Source: Elysia crispata (taxonomy: Eukaryota > Mollusca > Gastropoda > Plakobranchidae). From it: a stretch of DNA of 64,000 nt. The position numbers and the translations under genes are program-made. This document shows positions 42,502 to 63,372 of this stretch, piece by piece. Positions within the stretch are counted from its first letter, which is position 1. Each line of letters opens with the position of its first letter. The stretch is taken from assembly GCA_033675545.1 (NCBI GenBank), contig JAWDGP010007341.1, positions 197,501 through 261,500 on the forward strand, read 5' to 3'. The notes below the pieces were generated by a model that saw nothing but the letters and a program-made list of their open reading frames with translations, searched no databases and was not told the DNA's origin.

Positions 42502-42978
42502 ACTAAATCTAGATTTCTTTATAGATAGGATCTGGATTGTATTTAGATTTTGGATCTAGAAATCTACTCTATTTCTATCTAATTAACAAATCTAAAGTGT
42601 TCTAATAATAAGATCTAGATCTAGACCCTAACCTAGATTGTTTTACAAATAGATCTGGATTGTATTTAGATTTTGCATCTAGAAATCTACTCTATTTCTA
42701 TCTAATCTATAGGTCTAGATCTAGACTACAGCGGCTAGAGCGATAACAAACAATTCTAAATTGTTCTAATAATAAGATCTAGATCTGGACCCAAATCTAG
42801 ATTGCTTTACAAATAAGATCTAGACTCTAGATTTAGATCTACAACTAGATCTAGATCTTTTTTTACATATAGGATCTAGATTGTATTTACATTTGGTAGC
42901 TTTCACAATGAGGCCACCTTTTCCCTAAGGCTGACCGTTTCCCTAGATCTTTTTTTAGATAGGATCTAGATTGTATTT
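42480..42978. repeat. TCTAGATC-rich degenerate repeat tract
   Basis: Many copies of AGATCTAGATCTAGA-like words are mixed with TTGTATTTAGATTTTG and CTACTCTATTTCTATCTAA segments, which themselves recur (42535-42590 and 42655-42710). Smaller tracts of the same word lie at 6310-6490, 15420-15450 and 48820-49050. Confidence 0.8.
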
Positions 42979-43102
42979 CTTCCCTCTTTGATTAGGGGCA
43001 ATCAATGAGCAGTAGTTTCACTCATGCCCCAACAGTTTACATGTATATAAATTGCTGAAGCACGTAGGTATTATTATCTGTCTAATCTCTAGATCTTGAT
43101 CT
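42979..43102. repeat. direct repeat copy 2 of the Helitron 3' region
   Basis: Near-identical to 42366-42501 and followed at once by the terminal hairpin and CTAGT. About 480 bp of TCTAGATC-rich sequence separates the copies. Confidence 0.9.
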
Positions 43103-43137
43103 ACTCTCACCCGAGCATCGCCGGGTACTCTGCTAGT

Positions 43138-43300
43138 ATAAAATAATTATTCAACATGTACAAATAGATACACGAGTCACATTGTGACAGTATCACTAGA
43201 ATCAAAACCCACGTAATTTTCAAATGGTGCCGCACACTCAAACAAGGTGTCCCTTGAGGAAGCGTCATGTCGCCAACACAAGTCTGAGCTTTGGCCAATC
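43138..43300 (+). pseudogene. LINE reverse transcriptase relic, continuation after Helitron insertion
   Basis: Positions 43237-43275 read LKQGVP-stop-GSVMSP, matching the reverse-transcriptase motif GVPQGSVLSP. The stretch before it (RYTSHIVTVSLESKP) fits the loosely conserved segment just upstream of that motif. This is the next reverse-transcriptase block expected after the NYxPISLLN block at 41.5 kb, so the two pieces are probably halves of one LINE. I could not place the YADD motif or the 3' end. Confidence 0.65.
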
Positions 43301-45550
43301 ATATGATACATACAAAGTGTCATACTCGAAAGAACCAAAGCAGCACTGCGGCCTATCGCTACACGAGACAGAGAAGATCCACACACCCTCTCTCTATACG
43401 CAATGGACACCTCATCAACAACAACAAAAAAAAAAAATTCGAAATGCCTCAGAATCGTTTCGGCCCAAGAATGCTCCTGAAACCGGTAACAACCTGAGGA
43501 ATAAGACTTTTGTCTACATGGGAAGCTAACTTGACTCAAAAAAGGAGCAGATGCGAAACTGCTTTAAAGGTATTTACAAGACATGTTCGCCTCCATTTGA
43601 AAAATGGCATCAAAGGCTGAAGATTAAGGGCTAAAAGTAACCTCCAGAAGACCTGCTCTGTATAAAACCAAAATGTGGGGATCATTACGGTTATCTATAA
43701 CAATCAACATGTTGGAGAGCCAACATGAATTAGAATCTTCAGGAAAATAGAGACCGAAAAGTTCAGATCTTGAGACTTACATCCAGAGTTTAACCAACCA
43801 ATAAATAAAAAATAAAATAATACTATTTTGGTATCACCAGTATTGATTGAGGGGAAACTGGAAAAAGTAGTATTGTCAAAGGATTCAGATCTTGAGAAAC
43901 TAAAGACGAAAATAGGTATAGCTTAATAAGCTTGAACTTTAAAAAAAAACAACTGTTTTTCCATTTGTAAATGTGTTACACGGTTTTACTGTTATTCTCC
44001 GACAAGGCCAAGCAATCAGGAACATTCCATCATGCATTAAACAACACCTTCTTACAAAAGTGAAGCTTTCGCACATATACTGCAAGCCTCTGTCATATAG
44101 AGTAGAGTTGAAAAGATGAGGCCCACACCTCACCCAAAGATGGCAGTGTGACTTGAAGGACTTCTTGCCATTTAGAGCGAAAAATCTTCAGGAAACCTTG
44201 CCATTACCTTGAATAATACGTGGAAATTGTTGAACGAATTTCACTCAAGCTTCCCTCATGCGTTCTATCTTACCCTAGTCGAAATCTCCACAGGAGCAAG
44301 TTTAAGCTGCTTGCCCAAAAGTCCTCAAACTGTCAGTGCAAAAAAAAAAAAATGGCGGCTCACCTCAGAGATCAAGGTTAATTACACACGCTCTCAGAAT
44401 AAAGACAAAGTTTTGTTAGAAAACTATCATAATGGATAAATCTCAAGCACCATGGCATGCTTTAGCGTTTATATAAGTTTATACTCCAAAACTAAAGCTC
44501 GAATCCTTGAAGATTCCATTGTTCACAAGTGCGGATGAAAAACAATTCCGGTTGATCCTGCCCAAAGTTTTTGAAGGACTCTCTGGGTTTGAGCTTTGAA
44601 AACACATCATTAGGATTAAAAAGAAATCCATGCATTTTTTTAAAGATGAATTTTTTTCCAATACGTAAAGGATGATACTTTGCAATTTGTTCCACCCGCA
44701 TAGGCACTCATCGACATGCTGAAAAGCTCGGTTTATGTAACCCTTGACGAACTTTCAACTTGGCCGACTACAGATGCTCACACCCTGAACACCGTGATCC
44801 AGTCTCAAGATTTTTTAATTGCTTTCATGCCGCAGGCCACAACTCCAGAAGAGTCTTTCGCTCTTAATCTCTGGTTCATTAAGGTGGAAAACAAAACTGT
44901 ATAATAATAATTGTCCAACTCCACGCAAGAGGGGCAACTCTTCCAAAGAGATTACGATGAAATATAGCTTTAAATCTAAAAAACTAGTAATACAAGAGAA
45001 CATGAATGAGATTGCTGAGTTTGGAGGGCTAGGAGTGCTGGCCCTTGAGTAGCTCTCCTGGAAGGGGAGGCTATCAATAGCTCACCAGGGTGCGACTTCT
45101 ATTCAAACCTTAACACAACAGATATTAACTCGGCAGAGTTGTGTGGAAAGAACAAGGCAGCGGCTAAGAGAAAAAAATCGGGGGCGTAATCGCAGCAACT
45201 CTCTTTCCATTGTGCGCCCTTAGTTCATCTCTTCTCAAGCCTGCCCGACTGGGTCAAAAGATCAAGTCAATTACTCCGATGGAAATTGCGTGGAAAAAGT
45301 TTACAAATTACGAAATAGAGAACGGGCTTGCAGCTAGTAACGTTTTCAACGGTTGAGCGTTGCTATTTATTTTTTTTTTTTTTTGGCCTCAAATCTATTA
45401 TCTTACAGCAGAAGTTGGGACTTGGGAACAAACGCAGAGTTCAGAATCATCAGTTCTAGGCCTCGTCTACCAGCAGCAGCTGGCGAGTTGTAGAGATAGA
45501 TCGAGATAGAGATAAATAGATAGATTGGTAGAGGATAGGTAAACAGATAG
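43301..45550. other. unique sequence, possibly further decayed LINE
   Basis: It follows the reverse-transcriptase relic and may hold its remaining 3' part, but I could not match later reverse-transcriptase motifs. Short frames at 44209-44439 and 44479-44904 are unrecognised. Confidence 0.35.
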
Positions 45551-45554
45551 ATGA

Positions 45555-45956
<402 letters not shown>

Positions 45957-45959
45957 GAG

Positions 45960-47780
45960 TAAGCAGGGAAAGGTCGGAAAGTAGGGAGATAAAATAAAAA
46001 TTTGATTTAAGGCGTGAATATGATTAGTCATGGTTGAGAAAAAAGGAGGCAGAAATTAAAAAAAAAAAAAAAAAAAAGAAGAAGACATAAGCGGAAGAGA
46101 ACTGGTACAAGAAAGAGAAGAAAGTAGAGAGAGAAAAGGAGAAGAGTTGGGCATACTTGCAAGAGAACGAGAAATCGGCAAAAGATTATAATTATTACAT
46201 ATAAGGAGACAGTAGGAGGAAGATATGAAGAACAGAAATAGAGAAAGACAGACAGACAGATGAGGATGGGTGAACAAAGAGAGATATCGAATAAAACTCA
46301 ATTTACGATTCACTCATAACCCCAACCTGAAAGTGCTGCACAGTTAGGTAGCAGTGTGACATAAGAATGCTGTTCTGCTGACGCCCTGACATCATCATAA
46401 GAGATCAGCAGCTAACCAGAAACCTGGGCAGAAATTATATAGATATATATTATCTTACATCCTCTCTGACTTGAGCTCTGTCCCACAGTATAATCTTTCA
46501 CCATCCCAGGATCCGCTACAGACTGTTAATCAGTATAGTACAAGAACAAAGAGTTCAGAGCAATTAGTCAAGTTACTAGACATAGGGCGTCGTTTTCCGT
46601 AGTTTTCATTTCATAATTCTAAGGTCTAGCCTAAGGATAATAGATTGAGTGGATAAAACATTTAGAGTCGTAGACTGTGGTGGTAAGTCAAGAAGAATAG
46701 GTTACAGTTTATTATTTTTAAAATAATGGAATTATTACTCTGTGAAAACAAAAAAACAAAAAACAAAAAACGAACGAACGAACCAAAAAAACAAAACAAT
46801 AACAAAAAACTAAAAATCAAAGCAAAACATCTATGAAAGGTGTATCTTAGCTAGGACTGTGCAGCCGTTTGACTTTGTTATGAACAATCGACATTTTGGT
46901 TTTCATTGTGCGTACGGCAGTACTTCAAGCAGTTTTGTCTTCAAAAAGTAATGGATCAAATGCGAACTGAATTTAGTCTGAGGGTTGCATGTTTATGCGT
47001 TTGATAAGACAGTAGTTTATGGTAAACCCGAACCACCCAGGTGATAACAGCAGTAGTCCATGTATACTGAGACTATGACAAAGTCGAGAACGAGAATAAT
47101 GCAGAGTTTGAAAACACGAAAGGTATGTACAGAGAGAAGATAACTGAATATTGGCTCAATATTAATTATCGGTAGGTAAAAAAAAAAAAGGATCATAAAC
47201 TTGATCTTTTTATAACACTTTAATACAAAGAAATGGTAAAAACTTGCAAAAAAAAAAAAACACATTTAGCTTTGACAAAGAAAAAATGTAATAGTTCAGT
47301 CCAATGAAAACGTAAAAATCCACTGAAATATGAATAAACGCTTGAGAACTAGCCCAACGATTAGAGAGTTTAGACACTTTACCGTTCTAGCTCCTTCTGT
47401 TTGGAGCGACTTTGAATATTACCATAGTGAGAGGTTAGATTTGCGATCTCTTCAAACATCGAGACTTCTGGAAAGGTTTGCTCTATCTGAAACAGGTTTC
47501 CATGGCATTTTCCTATAGTGCTCTATAGAGGCTGGTTTCTTCAGTGTTTTATTTGTTAGATCTAAGCAAAATTTCTTTTTGAATGCCTTGAATCTCTATT
47601 ACTTTTGGAAAAGTATCAACTTAAAAGTGGTAAGGCTTATAAGAAATAAGATTTTGATTTGTGTAACTCATTAACATGTCAATTCATGCTAGTCGCCAAT
47701 TATTTTCAGAGGAAAATAACAACTTATTTTAGACGAATAGGTGAATTTCTTCACTTTCCGCCTTGTCATGGAGATAACTG
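45960..47780. other. unique AT-rich sequence, no gene seen
   Basis: There is an A-rich stretch with AAAAC and AACG words at 46747-46830. Nothing else supported. Confidence 0.45.
46056..46078. repeat. poly-A tract
   Basis: About 21 A followed by GAAGAAGAA. Confidence 0.85.
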
Positions 47781-47783
47781 TTT

Positions 47784-48195
47784 TTCTTCTTCTTCTTCTT
47801 CTTCTTCTTCTTCTTCTTCTTCTTCTTCTTCTTCTTCTTCTTCTTCTTCTTCTTCTTCTTCTTCTTCTTCTTCTTCTTCTTCTTCTTCTTCTTCTTCTTC
47901 TTCTTCTTCTTCTTCTTCTTCTTCTTCTTCTTCTTCTTCTTCTTCTTCTTCTTCTTCTTCTTCTTCTTCTTCTTCTTCTTCTTCTTCTTCTTCTTCTTCT
48001 TCTTCTTCTTCTTCTTCTTCTTCTTCTTCTTCTTCTTCTTCTTCTTCTTCTTCTTCTTCTTCTTCTTCTTCTTCTTCTTCTTCTTCTTCTTCTTCTTCTT
48101 CTTCTTCTTCTTCTTCTTCTTCTTCTTCTTCTTCTTCTTCTTCTTCTTCTTCTTCTTCTTCTTCTTCTTTTTCTTCTTCTTTTTTTTTTTTTTTT
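47784..48195. repeat. very long CTT (GAA) trinucleotide microsatellite
   Basis: About 130 almost perfect CTT units with a single T-rich break near 48167, then a poly-T end. It is the longest uniform array in the window. Ser, Leu, Phe, Lys, Arg and Glu frames across it are repeat translations. Confidence 0.97.
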
Positions 48196-48779
48196 GTGTT
48201 TGGTCTCTGTCATCTATGCCACATGTTATTAACAGTTTTACACCATGCCATCTATTCGAGGGCTTTTCAGAGTGAACAAAAACGTCTGTAAATCTTACAT
48301 TAGGGTGTCTTGTTACAAAAATCCATGTAATGAGAAAATGTGAATAAATGATGCTTGTCATTTGGCAATATTTACCATAAAGAATTAGAAAGCGTTCATT
48401 TTTTTTCCCTTTTGTAAACCGGTACATCGTGTAGTAAAATATGATTGGCTCGCTAGACTAGTAGCGTTAAAAACGTATATCAATTTTACCTTCTTCAAAC
48501 GAGAGTGTTAGTGTTACACTAACTTATTTCCCCCAATACACTACCGTCTCAGTTGAACATTCTGGGTCTGCCTCTTCTTTCCAAACCTTTGCATCGATTA
48601 TAGGTAGACGTGTTTAAGTCTTTCTCAAACTTTTAATATGAGACCGATGCAAATTGGAACAGATAACTTTTTATTTCTTTCGTTTCAATATTAATTAAAT
48701 TTACAGTTTAATAGGCCCATTTACGAACAGAACCCAGGTGTATTATTCCGGGCCTGGGGTGCGTTAATGATCTGGATAT

Positions 48780-49060
48780 ATATCCTTTGATTTACACGAT
48801 ACAGATATATGCCTTCACGTATCTTTATCTAGAATCTAGATATCTCTTTAATTCTAAACACAGAAATTAGATCCAGATCTGAAATCCTTTTGAAATTCTA
48901 AGCCTAAAAGTAAAATCTAGATCTATCTAGATCTTAAACTTTTGGTTTAAGTATACCTGCTGTAAATATCTAGGCCCTAAATCTAAAATCTATGTCCGAG
49001 AAATGTTTTAGATTCTTTATTTACATTTTACTCCATAACACGTAGATCTATTCCAGACGA
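48780..49060. repeat. TCTAGATC-rich degenerate tract
   Basis: Repeated ATCTAGAT, AGATCTAT and CTAGATCT words, as at 42480-42978. It may be a decayed piece of the same element family or a genome-wide low-complexity word. Confidence 0.6.
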
Positions 49061-49560
49061 TTTTAGAACTGCCGCCTTCATTGTAAGCCTGACTCAGCTT
49101 CATACCTGCCATCTGTGCCCAGTGCCCAGCTGTGCTTACAGGAAGTAGTTCGCATATTAAGCTTTTTCTTTGAAGAAAATGATAACAACTTCTTTGCCTT
49201 TAATTTTCTAAAAATACTATTTCGTTGAAAAATCAATATCACCACTGGAATATTTAGGGCAATGTACTATTCTATGCCAAACTTGACGTGCCAGGGTCAC
49301 GTCATCTAGAAACGCTAGGTTAAACTGATCGTCCTTATTTTGCTCCTAGCTTCATTATTAAGAGATCTTAGCCTTTATCATTATTACTATTATTATTTTT
49401 TTTAGATTGCTCTCAATTTGCCAGATGTTGTGATTTCTTCAGAGCTAGACAAGAAATCCTTTAATCCTTTTTCCCACTAGCCATCAATATTACTATCATT
49501 TTGATGTTTTTCATGACTGTACTGCTTTGTCACAATATAAGACCTCGTAAAAGTGGGAGG

Positions 49561-49678
<118 letters not shown>

Positions 49679-50497
49679 GAGGAGGGGAAGGGGTTGCATG
49701 TAATTGAGCAGCTTCAACCAGTTAGTGGACATTATAGAGTTAGATCAAGTTTTGTGGGGTTTCCCATAACGTGCTAAGCAAACAAAAACTAATCTCATCA
49801 GGCGTATTCTACTATTAATACAGTTATTGCCGTCATTAACGTTGAGACAATTCTCAACCGCTTCTTTATGGGCTCATGTGACAGCTGAACAGGTTTTTAA
49901 GGCCGCCATAAAGAGTGCAGTTCGATAAGTTTCGATCAGACGGCAAGAAGCTTTCGAGATTCTCATAAACAATCATATTGTGACTTAATAACAAACTTGT
50001 TGAATTGTGCCTTTTTGCCTTAACAGCCGTCGGGCGGGCAAGGGCTGTTTCTTTGAATTCTCAATCTGCAACCTGACAAGTGGGCAGCGGCTGTATACAT
50101 CTGCATGATGCAACGGTGACGTGAGAAGGTGAAGGTTGGGAGGCAATCACTACATCATTACTTATATCTGTTGTAAAGGGGGCGGATCTCTTATTTATGA
50201 TCCATCTTTGAAGTGCTATTAAGTGTTTATAATGCTTCAACATGTCGGTTGTGAACATTCTGTGTTATTAATATTATAGGTGTGAGATCATAACAATGTC
50301 TCATCTTAATGTCTCAATAACTGTTCTTTGTTTGCTGAACACTGCAAAGTGTCTTTACTGATTCTTACAAGTGGTGTCATTTATTGTCTGCACACGGCTG
50401 CCTCAAAATAGCGGGTTTTTATTGCACTATTTTCTGCTATTTGTCTATGTCTGTCTGTCTGCCCCTCACTCCGTCTCTCAATCTTTTCTTGTCTGAA

Positions 50498-50632
<135 letters not shown>

Positions 50633-51225
50633 ACATAGTAGATAAGCCAGTAAACTGATATTGTAACTCAATAAAATTTGTGTGAGCACAGTATGTATAC
50701 ACCATAGCGTGCCATGTCCTGGCTATGTGATCAATCAGTCTAGGAAAGATCTACAAGTATTCTAACCAGAAACAAACAGATAGAAACAAACTCTGCAGGG
50801 AAGAATATGGTCACATATTTATTTATTTATTATTTTATTTACAGATCTTTTTTCACGATGTAGAGACGAATCCTTTGGTGTGGCGAAAATTTTTAGACTA
50901 AAAATATCTTTGAAAAAATAATTCTTACAATAGGTGCACGGTCCATTTTATTCTTGTCATTCATCATTCAATCTAGATAATATAATATTGAACATTGATA
51001 GCAAGCCGACTGAATGAACCAACCACACTGAACTCTCAACAGTTTCCAGGAGTTTGTCATCACACAATCACTCACACAGACAGCAAGATAGGATGAACAT
51101 TAGCAGACCAAGAGGTCTACCGATACAAGCTACAATAGCATCGTTGCTGCAGCAGCCATGCTGGTATGACTTGTGTTGCTAAAGCTTGAAATGAAGATAA
51201 CACTCAATCCTGTTTTTGCTTTCCT

Positions 51226-51228
<3 letters not shown>

Positions 51229-51277
<49 letters not shown>

Positions 51278-51335
51278 TCCCTCTCTCTCTCTTCTCTCTT
51301 TTCTCCCTCTCTCACTTCTCTCTTTTCTTCCTCCC

Positions 51336-51372
<37 letters not shown>

Positions 51373-51450
51373 CTCTCATTATTTTCTCTTTATCTCTCTC
51401 TCCCTCCGTTGCTCTGTTTCTCTTCTTCTCCATTATCTCTCTCACTCTCT
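51229..51450. repeat. CT microsatellite, imperfect
   Basis: (CT)n blocks with TATC, CCCT and TTCT interruptions. Confidence 0.92.
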
Positions 51451-51947
51451 CATTCTACTTTAAAGTCGAATTCCCCAATCACATATCTTTAATTCATCTG
51501 CTATTCTAACAATATTCTATTGTATTACTATCTTGTTCATCGTGTAATAGTTGAGATAATTATCGTTTGATAAATCCTTTTTTTCTACACGATGACACGC
51601 CGAGTCAGTCTGAAGAAACCCAAACAGAAATATAATTATGATCCCTGACTAACAATTAGCAATACCGTGGTTGGCGTTGCTGGTGGTAAGCCTGCAGAAG
51701 GCTCGGGGCCGATGTGAGCCATAGAACCACCAAGCATATCTCTAGATCTCAAGCTAGGGGGAAAATTCCCTCTATGTCTTAATGCCATGATACTTGGGGT
51801 TTCAACTCTCAGAATGAGACTCGAAATAATAGGAACAATAATATTGATTCAAAATCATTCTTTAACTGATAAGATTTATTGTTTGATAAAGTTATTCCAA
51901 TACGATAGGACACTGCGTATTTCTGAAAATAATATTCCAAGCCCTTG

Positions 51948-52015
51948 GCACTCTAGGCAAGCCGCAGAGATGATGCAGCAATTTCACCCAAGTTCGAATC
52001 CACGATTGTGAGTAT
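51948..52015 (+). repeat. possible tRNA-derived SINE head (second candidate)
   Basis: TAGGCAAGCCG (51954) is close to box A and AGTTCGAATCC (51991) is close to box B, at tRNA-like spacing. No matching acceptor stem or CCA-encoded end was seen. Confidence 0.25.
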
Positions 52016-52215
52016 TGGCAGACATCAGGGCAAGCGTCTTCCCATAATACCCCCAGAGCTACAGACTTGTGTAATAACATTAACATAATGCCAATCTTTA
52101 ACATTAAATTATAAAAGTCTTCACATATTTTAGCGAAAGTCTCAATAGAGTGAGGGAGCATGAGCCTGCGGTTACAGAAGCCTGGGTGTTACTGACCTCC
52201 AACCAGGACATGTGA

Positions 52216-52221
52216 TTTATT
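52216..52221 (-). terminator. candidate polyadenylation signal for the NR2E gene
   Basis: TTTATT on the plus strand reads AATAAA on the minus strand, about 780 nt beyond the receptor stop codon. It is the closest canonical hexamer I noticed downstream. Such hexamers are common by chance in AT-rich DNA, so the 3' end of the transcript is only a suggestion. Confidence 0.35.
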
Positions 52222-53001
52222 ATCTTATAATCGTTATCATTATCAATATCTAGGTTGGAACAAGACACAACAATATAATGGAGAACTTTTCCAAGCTCTC
52301 TAGCACAGCCGAGTGAAGAATCAACATAAGATCTATGTGCACAGAATCAGAACTGATCATGTCTGGGTCACGATGTTTCCATCAAACAGAAATGCTCATC
52401 ACATATGCTAAAAAAACGTATTCAACTTCTTGAAACAAAGCTAGAATGTGGTCCATGTCATGAAGGAAGTCTAAGTTTGTCAGATCAGTGTCATCATGGG
52501 ACCAAGTATTCTGAAAAAAAAAAAAGGAATTAGAATCTCTCTGATGGTGAAAGTTGTCAGTACCAGACGCGGCACACCACCTCTAGACGGAGAGAACGCG
52601 GTGGTCATTAGGGTAGCTCCGTTGCTTCATTGATAGAAGTTTTTTCACCCGTAACACCATCCTGGTGCCGTAAGCTTGTTTACAGGTCAGAGTCTGCTTA
52701 CTATGGGAGTCAATGACGCTCAAGCCTGTATCACGTTCGTGTGTCACATGGTGTCACGCGATGTCACGTGGTGTCATGAGGTGTCACATTAGCTGGATCA
52801 GGGTACATGCAGACTGGATCCACTATATTCGCGGTCAGCGAGAGAAAGACATGAACAGAGTATGTGAGAACAAAAAAAAAAAAAAAAAAAAAAAAGAAGA
52901 TGAGTGGAGCAGCTGTAGAACTGAACAGAGGCAAGTTAGTGTGCAGGGCTGTGGTGTGTGTGTGTGTGTTTCTGTTACGAGCCGAGCGTGGAGTGCTGAC
53001 G
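52222..53001 (-). other. probable 3' UTR of the NR2E gene
   Basis: There is no further reading frame after the stop. The stretch contains a poly-A run on the plus strand (about 52870-52893, oligo-U in the transcript), a five-unit 10-bp repeat (52741-52787) and otherwise unique sequence. Its extent depends on the unproven polyadenylation signal at 52216. Confidence 0.4.
52741..52787. repeat. 10-bp tandem repeat, five units (consensus ATGGTGTCAC)
   Basis: Units GTGTCACATG, GTGTCACGCG, ATGTCACGTG, GTGTCATGAG and GTGTCACATT follow without gaps. The third and fourth units together make a CACGTG palindrome. The array lies about 215 nt past the receptor stop, probably in its 3' UTR. Confidence 0.75.
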
Positions 53002-62311
<9,310 letters not shown>

Positions 62312-62764
62312 CTGAGAAAGATAGAAAAAAAAAATGTTGCTTTTGATCTATCCAGCGTGTACGTCACAGGAAATACTGATGAAATGAGAACTGTACAATT
62401 CATCCACCGCACCAAAAGCGGCGTTAAAGATGAAATGAATTTTTGCTTGGATGGAAAAAAAAAAAGAAAGAAAACCATTACGTTGCATATTATTACTTGC
62501 AGTACCCCCTCTCTACCGTCCCCATCTCCAACCCCTTCGCTAACATTGCTATAAAAATAATATTTGAGGCACCATAAGTTATAAAATTATATAGAATTTC
62601 AAACAATATCCTCACAGTAACCTTGATATTGACGTCACTGTGTAAGGTTTGTGTAACGCGCCGCTTCACAGTGAGCTATCCCGGTCATGTAAAAGTTACA
62701 TGGCAGCAATGCGACCACGCCGCTGGTCAAGCAAACTTGGTGGCTGGCTAAACAGCGAGCCTGA

Positions 62765-62777
62765 CCACCAGGGGGCG
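62765..62777 (+). promoter_or_regulatory. CTCF-like site
   Basis: CCACCAGGGGGCG matches the core CTCF consensus at every position. It lies about 450 bp upstream of the second-zinc-finger exon, in the upstream intron, within a locally GC-rich segment (62640-62900). Binding is not shown. Confidence 0.4.
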
Positions 62778-62843
62778 TTCCTGGCCTGTTTGACCTCGGC
62801 TTATCTCCCGTCCGGAGTCAGCCAGCAGCTCACCTCAGCCCGA

Positions 62844-62856
62844 AGGTTAGGGGTCA
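62844..62856 (+). promoter_or_regulatory. DR1-like nuclear-receptor response element
   Basis: AGGTTA-G-GGGTCA is a direct repeat of nuclear-receptor half sites with one spacer base, one base off the RGGTCA consensus in the first half. It lies 67 bp from the CTCF-like motif, in the intron of a nuclear-receptor gene. Motif match only. Confidence 0.3.
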
Positions 62857-63154
62857 CCTCGCGGGAGCTGAACTGTCCGCTAGAAATATACGAGATGCTC
62901 TGGATACCTTGCATCTCTTAAAATTCATCATGAAAATAACTTCCCAAATCGACAAAAATAATTTTTACGGTGGGAAAGCTTTGGATGTTTATTCTGATAG
63001 CCGTAGTTGGAAGAAAGAGCGACAAGAAAACACAAATCTGTTCGCATCTTTAGAATAGTTTGACCCCAGATTATTTTTTTTTAATTTCATTGAGATGGGA
63101 GCTTTAAAATCTCTCAGGTTGTTAAAAAGAGAAAGGAAGGAGAGAGCAAGACAA

Positions 63155-63235
63155 TGTGAGAGAAATATATATTGATAGATATATCGAAAGCAAGAGAGAG
63201 TGATAGAGAAGGGGGCAGCGGAAGAGAGAGAGATG

Positions 63236-63297
<62 letters not shown>

Positions 63298-63300
63298 TAA

Positions 63301-63372
<72 letters not shown>
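63155..63372. repeat. GA / AT compound microsatellite
   Basis: An imperfect GA tract, pure (GA)n at 63238-63283, (AT)n at 63303-63339 and another (GA)n to 63369. It lies upstream (transcript sense) of the second-zinc-finger exon, so probably in the intron continuing past the edge. Confidence 0.92.

Larger units (their letters stand above)
41602..43137 (+). mobile_element. non-autonomous Helitron/Helentron-like element (HINE type)
   Basis: The left end is TCTAATATATAAAGC followed by a (GT)n run at 41624. The right end has a hairpin (ACCCG, 8-base loop, CGGGT at 43109-43126) and CTAGT at 43133-43137, fitting the Helitron CTRRT rule. There are no terminal inverted repeats and no coding sequence. 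An internal tandem array of 53-bp units (41858-42385), as often seen in non-autonomous Helentron derivatives, and TCTAGATC-rich filler make up the body. It sits inside a LINE relic. The flanking bases (A on both sides) do not cleanly show an A|T or T|T target, so exact ends are uncertain. Confidence 0.65.

Noticed and set aside
43177..43539. 120-codon minus-strand frame
   Set aside because: It is antisense to the LINE relic, which has recognisable reverse-transcriptase motifs on the plus strand.
47659..48427. Long Ser, Leu, Lys and Arg homopolymer frames
   Set aside because: They are translations of the CTT/GAA array in six frames and carry no unique protein sequence.
51991..52001. A functional tRNA gene around AGTTCGAATCC
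   Set aside because: Acceptor, D and anticodon stems do not fold; at most it is a SINE relic.
62649..62921. 90-codon plus-strand frame upstream of the zinc-finger exon
   Set aside because: It is on the opposite strand to the receptor and has no recognisable domain. The GC-rich sequence is better explained as possible regulatory DNA.
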